Assembly: GCA_964573145.1 (NCBI GenBank)
Contig: CAZNIM010000013.1
Span: forward strand, 1 to 20,725
Origin: PWPS01 sp964573145
GTDB taxonomy: Bacteria; Patescibacteriota; Minisyncoccia; Minisyncoccales; PWPS01
Reading direction: 5' to 3'
Length of the DNA: 20,725 bases
The position numbers were made by a program, and so were the translations under genes. How positions within the stretch are numbered: the stretch's first letter is position 1; every line of letters begins with the position of its first letter. The notes beneath the pieces are model-generated. The model was not told the origin of the DNA. It worked only from the letters and a program-made list of their open reading frames with translations, and ran no database searches. This document shows, piece by piece, positions 1 through 6,765 of the stretch.

Positions 1-396
1 GTGGACGGAGTTTACGGATGGGATACCGCCCGTGGACTTTACAAGTATCAAAAAGAAGCGGAATTGAGTCCGAGTGACGACTTGGAAAGGATGGGATTCA
101 GACTGGAAAGAAGGGTCAGGAGGCACTTGAATGAGAATTACGGATGTGAAAGAGAAGATGAAGAAGAGAAAGAAAAAGAAATTGTCTATGAGTGTGAAGA
201 AGATGAGTGCGAGTGGGTCTCGGTCAATTGTTGTCCTGAAAATGCGGGCGCTCAGTGGGAGTGTATAAACGAAGCGGAAACCGAGTTGCATTGCCCGGAA
301 GATGTGGCTTGCCCACAAGTTATCAGTCCGAAACCGACGGAGGATTGTGAATGTGTTGATGGCGAGTGTGAGGTGAAAAAAGACGACGACGAATAA
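1..396 (+). CDS. C-terminal part of a peptidoglycan-binding-domain protein with a Cys-rich acidic tail (5' truncated)
   Basis: The frame is open from the first base, so the gene probably begins upstream of the window; the GTG at base 1 need not be the start. The first ~40 residues (VDGVYGWDTARGLYKYQKEA...) match the end of a PG_binding_1-type three-helix domain, whose usual form is DGxxGpxTxxAvxxfQkxxgL. After it comes an extremely Glu/Asp-rich stretch holding 11 cysteines in about 84 residues (YGC, YEC, DEC, NCC, WEC, HCP, ACP, DCEC, GEC), ending in KKDDDE. I infer a secreted or cell-wall protein whose tail is held by disulfides or binds metal. No catalytic domain is visible in the part present. 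The gene ends 25 bases before a perfect hairpin and is followed by the argS promoter. Confidence 0.6.
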   Translation: MDGVYGWDTARGLYKYQKEAELSPSDDLERMGFRLERRVRRHLNENYGCEREDEEEKEKEIVYECEEDECEWVSVNCCPENAGAQWECINEAETELHCPEDVACPQVISPKPTEDCECVDGECEVKKDDDE

Positions 397-421
397 AGTA
401 AGCCGACTTCAAAAGAAGCTC

Positions 422-446
422 AAAGCACCGGTCAGGCCGGTGCTTT
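422..446 (+). terminator. Hairpin after the truncated first gene, probable terminator
   Basis: A perfect 10-bp stem (AAAGCACCGG / CCGGTGCTTT) encloses the loop TCAGG. The stem carries its own A and T flanks but is followed by AAGG rather than a long T-run, so termination strength is uncertain. The -35 box of the argS promoter begins 5 bases after it. Confidence 0.6.
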
Positions 447-450
447 AAGG

Positions 451-479
451 TTCAAAATTAACCGTTTTTATGTTATGAT
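451..479 (+). promoter_or_regulatory. argS promoter, apparently leaderless
   Basis: TTCAAA (451-456), a 17-base spacer and TATGAT (474-479) form a sigma-70-like promoter. The transcript would begin near 486, one base before the ATG at 487, so the mRNA would be essentially leaderless. The in-frame ATG at 475 lies inside the -10 box and is unlikely to be the start. Confidence 0.5.
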
Positions 480-486
480 TGTTAAC

Positions 487-2160
487 ATGAATAATGATCA
501 AAAAGAATTAAAAAAAGAGACTCAAAGAGCTGTTCGGAAGCTTTTTAATTTTGAAGTGGATCAGGTGGACTTGGAAAGACCGACCGATCCGGAACACGGA
601 GATCTGGCTACGAATATCGCTTTCAAATTGGCCGGAAGATTAAAAAAAGACCCCAAAGCAATCGCTGAAAAGATAGCCGACGAAATGAGGGGAGACTTTT
701 TTAAGCACGAAGCGAGAGGGGGCTTTGTTAATTTTTATTTTACGGACCGTTTTTTGCAAAACAAGATTGAATCTATTTTAAAATTCGAAAAGAAGGAAAA
801 GGAGAAGACGATGGTTTTGGATTATTCGGCTCCCAATATAGCCAAACCGTTCGGCATCGGCCATCTGCGATCTACGATAGTCGGGCAAGCGATATATAAT
901 ATATATGAGTATTCCGGATGGAATTGTATCGGTGTGAATCACTTGGGCGATTGGGGAACTCAATACGGAAAACTCTTATACCAAATAACTCAAAAAAACT
1001 TAGACCCGGAAGAGCTTTCGGTCAAGGATCTCGAAAGGCTGTATGTTGATTTTCACAAGGAGGCGGAAGAGCATCCGGAGATGGAGGACGAAGCCAGAAA
1101 ATGGTTTAAAAAGCTGGAGGACGGTGATGAGAAGGCGCGTAAAATTTGGAAAAAATGTGTTGAGGTCAGTTTGAAAGAGTTCGATAAAATTTACTCTCTT
1201 TTGGAGGTTGATATCGACCACGTAATGGGAGAAAGTTTCTACGAAGAAAAAATGGAGGCGGTTATAAAAGAAGCTAAAGAGAAGGGCGTGGCCAAAGAGT
1301 CGGAGGGAGCTTTGATAGTCGATTTCGGAGAAGAGATGCCGCCGGCAATGCTCTTGAAGTCGGACGGAAGCACCACTTATTTTACACGAGATCTGGCAAC
1401 GGCCAAGTACAGAATAGATAAGTGGAATCCCGATTTGTTGATTTACGAGATCGGAGCCGATCAAAAGCTTCATATGCGGCAGCTTTTCAGAACCGTAGAG
1501 ATTCTCGGATGGAAAGATAAGAATGATTTTATGCACGTCGCTCACGGAATGTACAGACTCAAGGACGGAGCGATGTCGACCAGAAAAGGAAGAACGGTTC
1601 ACTTGGAAAATGTTTTAAGTGAAGCGATAGAGAGAGCTGAAAAGATAATTGAAAACTCGGAAACGACCGGAGAGATAACCGAACAAAAAAAGAAGGAAAT
1701 TGCCAAAAAAGTCGGGGTGGGGGCGGTCAAGTATGCCGACCTTAAAAAACATTATAAAAAAGATATCGTTTTTGATTGGGATAAGGTTCTCAATTTAAAA
1801 GGAGACTCCGGTCCTTATTTACAATATACCGCCTTGAGAGCGAAGAGTGTTTTGAAGAAGGCGGAAAGTGATGATTTTTATTTGATCGGACTTTCCGAGA
1901 AAGAGAGAATGATAGTCAAAAAAGCATCCGAATTCGAGGAGGTGGTGGAGAGATCCGAGAAAAATTTTACTCCTTCCGTTTTGGCCGGATTCGCTTATGA
2001 TTTGGCTCGAGAATTCAATGGATTTTACAGCGAATATTCAATTCTGGATGCCGATACCGAAGAAGAAAGAAGAAGAAGGATTTCGATAACCGAAACGGTC
2101 TTTTCTCTTCTTGAAAAATCGTTGAATCTCTTGGGAATATCGATTCCTTCCGAAATGTAA
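487..2160 (+). CDS. argS: Arginyl-tRNA synthetase
   Basis: Class I synthetase that charges tRNA-Arg with arginine in the cytoplasm. An N-terminal Add-1-like domain (residues ~1-95, with PTDPEHGDLATNIAF and GFVNFYF) precedes the catalytic core, which has APNIAKPFGIGHLRST (HIGH-type motif near residue 121), the HLGDWGTQYGKL block, and GAMSTRKGRTV (degenerate KMSKS, near residue 361). The C-terminal helical anticodon-binding domain includes DSGPYLQYTALRAKS and FNGFYSEYSIL. At 557 aa the protein has the normal family length. I chose the ATG at 487 over 475 because 475 falls within the predicted -10 box. No Shine-Dalgarno is present. It is first in a two-gene unit with the histidine phosphatase 17 bases downstream. 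Confidence 0.97.
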   Translation: MNNDQKELKKETQRAVRKLFNFEVDQVDLERPTDPEHGDLATNIAFKLAGRLKKDPKAIAEKIADEMRGDFFKHEARGGFVNFYFTDRFLQNKIESILKFEKKEKEKTMVLDYSAPNIAKPFGIGHLRSTIVGQAIYNIYEYSGWNCIGVNHLGDWGTQYGKLLYQITQKNLDPEELSVKDLERLYVDFHKEAEEHPEMEDEARKWFKKLEDGDEKARKIWKKCVEVSLKEFDKIYSLLEVDIDHVMGESFYEEKMEAVIKEAKEKGVAKESEGALIVDFGEEMPPAMLLKSDGSTTYFTRDLATAKYRIDKWNPDLLIYEIGADQKLHMRQLFRTVEILGWKDKNDFMHVAHGMYRLKDGAMSTRKGRTVHLENVLSEAIERAEKIIENSETTGEITEQKKKEIAKKVGVGAVKYADLKKHYKKDIVFDWDKVLNLKGDSGPYLQYTALRAKSVLKKAESDDFYLIGLSEKERMIVKKASEFEEVVERSEKNFTPSVLAGFAYDLAREFNGFYSEYSILDADTEEERRRRISITETVFSLLEKSLNLLGISIPSEM

Positions 2161-2177
2161 AGATAAATAAAATAATT

Positions 2178-2759
2178 GTGAATTTGAATAATAATTATTA
2201 TGGATTAAGGCACGGAAAGACGAGCTACCAAGAAGAGAAGGAGGGTCTTATGTATCCCGCCGACAGTATCTCGAAAGTTCCTCTCTCGGAAGAAGGAAGA
2301 AGAGAGATAAAAGAAAGCGCTCAAAAAATAAAAGACTTGGAGATTGCGGAAATATACACTTCTGATTTTTTACGGACAGTAGAGAGTGTAAAGATAGTCA
2401 AAAAAGAGATCGGTTTTAAAAAGGATCCGATAACCGATTCACGGCTCAGGGATGTTCATTACGGTCGGTGGTGCGGGAAAAAGAAAGAAGAATTTTATGA
2501 AGAATTTCCGATTGACAGCGAGAGATTCGAACGAGCTCCGGAGGGGGGCGAAAGCTGGAATCGGGTAAAAGAAAGAATTCTTGATTTTTTAAAAGAAAAG
2601 GATAAAAAAAAGAGAGGAAATATTTTAATAGTCAGTCACGGAGATCCGTTGTGGATTTTAAAATCCACTTTGGAGGGTTTAACCGAAAAAGAGATGGTTT
2701 TGTCTCGGAAAGTAAAGAAGAATTATCCGGGGACGGGTGAGTTTTTTAAATTATATTAG
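2178..2759 (+). CDS. Histidine phosphatase family (phosphoglycerate-mutase-like) protein
   Basis: The catalytic LRHGKTSY motif is at the very N-terminus (RHG, residues ~11-13). The other family marks follow in order: TSDFLRTVESV, LRDVHYGRWCGKKKEEF, PEGGESWNRV (the P-x-GES element) and the second catalytic histidine in IVSHGDPLW. At 193 aa it is a complete single-domain member. Family members hydrolyse phosphomonoesters through a phosphohistidine intermediate; the substrate cannot be read from the sequence, and a true phosphoglycerate mutase is only one option. GTG is used as the start because the RHG motif lies so close behind it; TTG at 2184 is an alternative. It has no Shine-Dalgarno and follows argS by 17 bases, so it is probably co-transcribed. 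Confidence 0.85.
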   Translation: MNLNNNYYGLRHGKTSYQEEKEGLMYPADSISKVPLSEEGRREIKESAQKIKDLEIAEIYTSDFLRTVESVKIVKKEIGFKKDPITDSRLRDVHYGRWCGKKKEEFYEEFPIDSERFERAPEGGESWNRVKERILDFLKEKDKKKRGNILIVSHGDPLWILKSTLEGLTEKEMVLSRKVKKNYPGTGEFFKLY

Positions 2760-2804
2760 CTCGATATCCTCTTTTTTTAAGAGACCACACCTCGAATCAT
2801 CCCT

Positions 2805-2818
2805 GCCTGCCGGCAGGC
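2805..2818. repeat. GCCTGCCGGCAGGC palindrome
   Basis: A perfect 14-base palindrome within CCTGCCTGCCGGCAGGCGAGCG. From general knowledge, CCTGCCGGCAGG-type palindromes recur between genes in many Patescibacteria (CPR) genomes; I cannot test copy number from one window, and only one copy is seen here. Confidence 0.5.
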
Positions 2819-2833
2819 GAGCGAGGGTCCTCT

Positions 2834-2914
2834 CAAAAAGGGTATCTTCACTACAGCAGAAAGAGAGAGGTGAGATTCTTCAAAGAGGATATCTTCGCTA
2901 CAGTAAAAAGAGCT
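2834..2914. repeat. Two imperfect direct repeats (34 bases, 47-base period)
   Basis: Copies at 2834-2867 and 2881-2914 align without gaps at about 27 of 34 positions. Both contain (G/A)TATCTTC(A/G)CTACAG. Within the first 32 positions the five differences are all transitions. A third, weaker relative (CTCTTCGCTTACAAAGAGGG) lies near 2927-2946. Confidence 0.55.
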
Positions 2915-2970
2915 TCTTTGAGAGACCTCTTCGCTTACAAAGAGGGCGCTCCATTTAAAAAATACTGAAC

Positions 2971-2998
2971 TCAAGATCCGTTATAAGCGGGTTTTTGA
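2971..2998 (+). terminator. Terminator-like hairpin upstream of ileS
   Basis: TCAAGATCCG pairs with CGGGTTTTTGA around the loop TTATAAG, with two G-T or T-G wobbles and one bulge. The 3' arm is T-rich, as in intrinsic terminators. It may end transcription from argS and the histidine phosphatase. Confidence 0.45.
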
Positions 2999-3019
2999 TT
3001 GTAAATCCCCTCTATTTTA

Positions 3020-3034
3020 ACGCCCCTGGGGCGT
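3020..3034. repeat. ACGCCCCTGGGGCGT palindrome
   Basis: A perfect 15-base palindrome centred on a T, able to form a 6-bp ACGCCC/GGGCGT hairpin. It lies between the terminator-like hairpin and the ileS promoter. Its function is unknown; it could be an operator or part of a structured transcript. Confidence 0.5.
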
Positions 3035-3090
3035 GAAACTGGGTTGGGGTCGAGGTGGTTCGGTTGGCGATTAAATTTTTAGATGATTTG

Positions 3091-3099
3091 TGCTATCAT
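3091..3099 (+). promoter_or_regulatory. ileS extended -10 promoter element
   Basis: TGCTATCAT is a TGn-extended -10 box. A transcript from about 3106 would have a leader of about 26 bases with no Shine-Dalgarno. The -35 region (TTAAAT at 3071-3076, 17-base spacing) is weak. Confidence 0.45.
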
Positions 3100-3132
3100 T
3101 AACTATTGAAAATTAGACTTTAACTAAAAGAT

Positions 3133-5988
3133 ATGGATTTTTCAAAAATAGAAGAAGAGATACTTGATTTTTGGGAGAAGGAAGAGATATTTGAAAAGAC
3201 GATAAAAAGCAGAGAAGAGGCCGATCTTTTCAGCTTTTATGACGGACCTCCTTTCGCTACCGGGAAGCCTCATTACGGACATGTCTTAGCGAGCACGATT
3301 AAGGATTCGGTTCTGAGATACAAAACGATGAGAGGGTTCAGGGTTCCTCGTCGAGTCGGATGGGATTGTCACGGACTACCGATTGAAAATTTGATAGAAA
3401 AAGAGATTGACGTCAATAGCAAGAGAGAGATAGAAGAAGAGGTCGGAATTGAAAAATTCAATCAAAAATGTAGAGATTCGGTTTTCAGATGTGTCGATGA
3501 TTGGCACGAGATGCTTTCCCGAATAGGAAGATGGGCCGATTATGACAACGATTACTCTACGATGGACAGAGATTACACCGAATCGGTTTGGTGGGTTTTT
3601 AAAAAATTATGGGAGAATGATTTAGTTTACAGAGATTACAGAATTTCTCCTTATTGTCCCAGGTGCGGAACTCCGATTTCCAATTTTGAAGTTAATCAGG
3701 GTTACGAGATGACTACCGATCCTTCGGTCTTCGTAAAGATGAAAATTAAGGACGGCGATCTGAAGGGAAGCAGTCTTTTGGCTTGGACGACCACCCCCTG
3801 GACTCTTCCGGGAAATGTCGCTTTGGTGGTCGACAAGGATTTCGATTACGTATTGGTCGAGACCGGTGAAGAGGAGCTTGTGTTGGCAAAAAAGAGACTT
3901 GAGATACTGGATGACGACTTTGAGATAAAGAAAGAGTTCAAGGGGTCCGATCTGGAAGGTTTAAATTATGAACCTCCTTACGAGCAGATGAAAAAAGCCG
4001 CTCCCGAGGGAATAGAGAACGCCTTCAAAGTTTATATTGATGATTTTGTTACTCTCGAAGAAGGAACGGGAATAGTTCATACTGCGGTTATGTACGGAGA
4101 AGATGACTTTCAACTGGGAAAAAAGAAAGATTTACCATTTTTTCACTTGGTTGATGAAGAAGGTAAGTTCAATGAGTATAGCGGCGACCTGAAGGGACTT
4201 TTCGTTAAAAAAGCCGATCAAAAGATTATTGAAGAGTTGGAAGAAGAGGGTAAATTATATAAAAAAGAGAGTTATCGTCACTCTTATCCTTTTTGCTGGA
4301 GATGTGACACCCCCTTGCTCTATTACGCCTTTAACAGCTGGTACATCGAAGTGACGAAGATTAAGGATAACTTAATTGAGAACAATCGGGATATTCACTG
4401 GGTTCCGGAACACGTTAAAGACGGACGGTTCGGAAATTGGCTGGAGGGAGCCAGAGACTGGTCCATTTCCAGAAATAGATTTTGGGGTGCCCCGATTCCC
4501 GTTTGGGAGTGTAAAGGAAAGAAGAAAAGTGAGCCTTGTGGAAACTTACAACCGATCGAATCCGTTGAAGAGCTGGAGAGCTTGACCGGAGAAAAAGCGG
4601 AGGATTTGCATCGACCTTATGTGGACGAATTGAGATTTGAATGTTCCGAATGTGAAGGAGTAATGGAGAGGGTGGAAGAGGTTTTCGATTGCTGGTTCGA
4701 ATCGGGATCGATGCCTTACGCTCAAAAGCATTACCCTTTTGAAAACAAAGAAGAGACCGAAGAAGCTTTTCCCGCCGACTTTATCGCTGAAGGAATGGAT
4801 CAAACACGAGGTTGGTTCTATACGCTTCACGTTTTGGCTTCGGCTTTAACCGATAAGGATATCGGTCTGGGCAAAGATAAGCCGGCTTATAAGAATGTAA
4901 TCGTCAACGGGCTGGTTCTGGATGAAACCGGTAAGAAGTTGTCGAAAAGACTCAGGAATTATCCGGAGATGGATCATATCTTTGAAAATTACGGAGCGGA
5001 CTCACTCAGGTTCTTTCTTCTCTCTTCAACGAAGATAGGAGAAGATTATCGGTTTTCTGAAGAAAGAGTCAGAGAAACCAACCGAAGAGTCATCTCCACT
5101 CTTTGGCACAGCCATTCGTTTTTTCAGACTTACGTAAAGAGAGATCGTTTTGAAAAGCCGAATCCGGAAAATCCTTTGAATCGTTGGATTCTTTCTCGAG
5201 TAAACGGGAGCAATAAAAAGATAATAGAGAAGATGGACGAGTACAAGTTGACCGATGCGGCCAGAGAGGTGGAAGATCTGATCGATGATTTATCCAACTG
5301 GTATATCAGAAGATCAAGAAGAAAATTGCAAAAACCGGACAGTGAAGAAGAAAAGAAAGAGTTTGCCGACACTTTTTACTACGCGTTGGTGAAGACGGTT
5401 AAGATGATGGCTCCGTTTTCTCCTTTCGTAACCGATTATCTTTACAGAGAATTAACCGGGAAAGAGTCGGTTCATTTGGCTGATTTTCCAAAGCCGGAAA
5501 AGGATTTAATCGATAAGAAGCTGGAGAAAGAGATGAAGATCGCTCGAGCGGCGGCTAAAGAGCTGCTTGCGGAAAGAGCAAAAGCGGGAATCAAGGTTCG
5601 ACAACCGCTTGCCGAAGCTTGCATCACCGAAAAGCTCGGTCCGGAGATTGTCGAAATATTGAAAGGAGAGATAAACGTAAAAAAGATATCCGAAGGGAAA
5701 AAATTCGGCATCGACACCGATATAACCGAAGAGTTGAAAAGGGAAGGAATGGCCAGAGAGGTGGTCAGAAGAGTCCAGCATCTCAGAAAAAAAGCCGGAC
5801 TTACTCCCGATGAAGAGATAAAGCTCTTTTACAGCGGAGATTTCGAGGATCTCTTTGTTGAATTTGAAGACTACTTTAAAGAAGAGACTCTTTCCAAGAC
5901 GATAGAAAAGATGGATAAGGAGCCGGAAGAAACAAAAAAAGTTAAGATTGAAGGAAAAGAGCTTCTTTTGGGACTTAAAAGAATTTAA
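3133..5988 (+). CDS. ileS: Isoleucyl-tRNA synthetase, eukaryote-like class
   Basis: Class I synthetase charging tRNA-Ile, with a CP1 editing domain that clears mischarged valine. Visible marks: PPFATGKPHYGH (HIGH motif, residues ~39-50), WDCHGLPIE, AWTTTPWTLPGN at the editing site, RDWSISRNRFWGAPIP, FDCWFESGSMPYAQ, and KKLSKRLRNYP (KMSKS-type motif near residue 602). The FYDGPPFATGxPHYGH form and KLSKR instead of KMSKS belong to the eukaryote-like IleS class that bacteria with natural mupirocin tolerance also carry; resistance here is inference only. Cys pairs (YCPRCG, CWRCD) probably bind zinc. At 951 aa the protein is complete. It has no Shine-Dalgarno and its stop is 1 base before the recO ATG. 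Confidence 0.97.
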   Translation: MDFSKIEEEILDFWEKEEIFEKTIKSREEADLFSFYDGPPFATGKPHYGHVLASTIKDSVLRYKTMRGFRVPRRVGWDCHGLPIENLIEKEIDVNSKREIEEEVGIEKFNQKCRDSVFRCVDDWHEMLSRIGRWADYDNDYSTMDRDYTESVWWVFKKLWENDLVYRDYRISPYCPRCGTPISNFEVNQGYEMTTDPSVFVKMKIKDGDLKGSSLLAWTTTPWTLPGNVALVVDKDFDYVLVETGEEELVLAKKRLEILDDDFEIKKEFKGSDLEGLNYEPPYEQMKKAAPEGIENAFKVYIDDFVTLEEGTGIVHTAVMYGEDDFQLGKKKDLPFFHLVDEEGKFNEYSGDLKGLFVKKADQKIIEELEEEGKLYKKESYRHSYPFCWRCDTPLLYYAFNSWYIEVTKIKDNLIENNRDIHWVPEHVKDGRFGNWLEGARDWSISRNRFWGAPIPVWECKGKKKSEPCGNLQPIESVEELESLTGEKAEDLHRPYVDELRFECSECEGVMERVEEVFDCWFESGSMPYAQKHYPFENKEETEEAFPADFIAEGMDQTRGWFYTLHVLASALTDKDIGLGKDKPAYKNVIVNGLVLDETGKKLSKRLRNYPEMDHIFENYGADSLRFFLLSSTKIGEDYRFSEERVRETNRRVISTLWHSHSFFQTYVKRDRFEKPNPENPLNRWILSRVNGSNKKIIEKMDEYKLTDAAREVEDLIDDLSNWYIRRSRRKLQKPDSEEEKKEFADTFYYALVKTVKMMAPFSPFVTDYLYRELTGKESVHLADFPKPEKDLIDKKLEKEMKIARAAAKELLAERAKAGIKVRQPLAEACITEKLGPEIVEILKGEINVKKISEGKKFGIDTDITEELKREGMAREVVRRVQHLRKKAGLTPDEEIKLFYSGDFEDLFVEFEDYFKEETLSKTIEKMDKEPEETKKVKIEGKELLLGLKRI

Positions 5989-5989
5989 G

Positions 5990-6718
5990 ATGTTTATTCG
6001 GTACAGAACGAGGGCGATATTCTTGCGGAAGATGAAAAGATATGAGGCTGACGAATACTTGATAGCCTTTACCGAAGACTTCGGAAAGATAGGGGTGACC
6101 GGAAAGTCGATACGAAAGATAAAATCAAAATTGAGATCGTCTTCGGAGCTTTTTTGTTATTCCGATATTGAGTTCATCAGTGGCCGAAAATACAATATTT
6201 TAACAGACGCGGAGACGATAAACTCTTTTTCAAAAATAAAAAAAGATCTCGGAAAGCTGTCGGTCGGTTTTCGTATCGCTTATATGATCGCCTCTTTTTT
6301 ACCGGAAGAAGAAAAAGATGATCAGCTTTGGGAGTTTATTTTAAAGAGCTTTTCTTTACTTGAAGGTATTGATTTGGAAGAAGGAAAGGATAAAAAAGAG
6401 CAGTTGAGATCTTTTTATTATTATTTTATATTCAAGTTTTTGGGGATTATAGGATATGCTCCGGAGATCAGTAATTGCTTGATCGACAAGAAGGAAGGTT
6501 CGGTTTTCAGCCCCAGAGAAGGAGGGTTGGTTTGCGAGCTTTGTTCCGAAAAATTAAAAGATCCGCTAAAAGTTAAAATAAAAAAAGAAGACAAAGTGTT
6601 TCTCGAAAAGATTTTTGAGCTTGAATTTGAAGAATTCATTAAAGAACCTCCCGAATTCGTAAAAATAGGCGAGGTTTTACAAAACTATATGGCAACTTTG
6701 CCTTCAAGGCAGTCTTGA
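5990..6718 (+). CDS. recO: DNA repair protein RecO
   Basis: RecO works with RecR to load RecA onto SSB-covered single-stranded DNA. The N-terminal OB-fold segment reads RYRTRAIFLRKMKRYEADEYL followed by AFTEDFGKIGVTGKS. A helical region follows, then the family's zinc-finger area NCLIDKKEGSVFSPREGGLVCELC. Only three of the four usual cysteines remain (C163, C182, C185); the partner expected at about residue 166 is Asp, so zinc binding may be lost or use another ligand. At 242 aa the length is typical. The ATG at 5990 places the conserved N-terminus correctly and begins 1 base after the ileS stop; an upstream in-frame start at 5948 would overlap ileS. It has no Shine-Dalgarno, and translational coupling to ileS is likely. 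The stop is TGA. Confidence 0.85.
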   Translation: MFIRYRTRAIFLRKMKRYEADEYLIAFTEDFGKIGVTGKSIRKIKSKLRSSSELFCYSDIEFISGRKYNILTDAETINSFSKIKKDLGKLSVGFRIAYMIASFLPEEEKDDQLWEFILKSFSLLEGIDLEEGKDKKEQLRSFYYYFIFKFLGIIGYAPEISNCLIDKKEGSVFSPREGGLVCELCSEKLKDPLKVKIKKEDKVFLEKIFELEFEEFIKEPPEFVKIGEVLQNYMATLPSRQS

Positions 6719-6743
6719 AGTCCCCTTTTGCCTCTGATAGAAT
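6715..6743 (+). promoter_or_regulatory. Promoter for the surface-protein/glyS unit
   Basis: TTGAAG (6715-6720), a 17-base spacer and TAGAAT (6738-6743) with an upstream TG (TGATAGAAT) form a good sigma-70-like promoter. The -35 box overlaps the recO stop codon. Transcription from about 6750 gives a leader of about 16 bases before the ATG at 6766. Confidence 0.6.
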
Positions 6744-6765
6744 CATACAAAGATTACTTAAAAAT

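Larger units (their letters stand above)
2760..3132. other. 373-base intergenic region with imperfect repeats and hairpins, no convincing gene
   Basis: The region holds a 12-bp inverted repeat (GATATCCTCTTT 2763-2774 / AAAGAGGATATC 2882-2893), a GCCTGCCGGCAGGC palindrome, two imperfect 34-base direct repeats 47 bases apart (2834-2867 and 2881-2914), a terminator-like hairpin at 2971-2998, an ACGCCCCTGGGGCGT palindrome at 3020-3034, a G/T-rich stretch to about 3070, and the ileS promoter at about 3091-3099. Short open frames on both strands encode low-complexity Arg/Ser-rich peptides with no family resemblance. A structured RNA or decayed repeat sequence is possible. Confidence 0.5.

Noticed and set aside
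475..2160. Upstream ATG at 475 as the argS start
   Set aside because: It lies within the predicted -10 box, so the transcript would begin after it; the ATG at 487 is preferred.
2834..2946. Direct repeats as a CRISPR array
   Set aside because: There are only two clear copies, degenerate, with a 13-base gap and no cas genes.
2737..2974. Short open frames of 65-73 codons on both strands over the intergenic repeats
   Set aside because: They encode low-complexity Arg/Ser/Phe peptides through palindromes and repeats, with no start signals or family resemblance.
3036..3075. Possible T-box element upstream of ileS (GAGGTGGTTCGGTTGGCG)
   Set aside because: It shares only GGTGG-T with the conserved T-box sequence, lacks the pairing ACCGCG half and a downstream antiterminator, and lies upstream of the likely ileS -10 box rather than in the transcript.
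5948..5989. Longer recO start overlapping ileS
   Set aside because: The conserved RecO N-terminus begins at the ATG at 5990; the extra 14 residues are out-of-frame ileS sequence.
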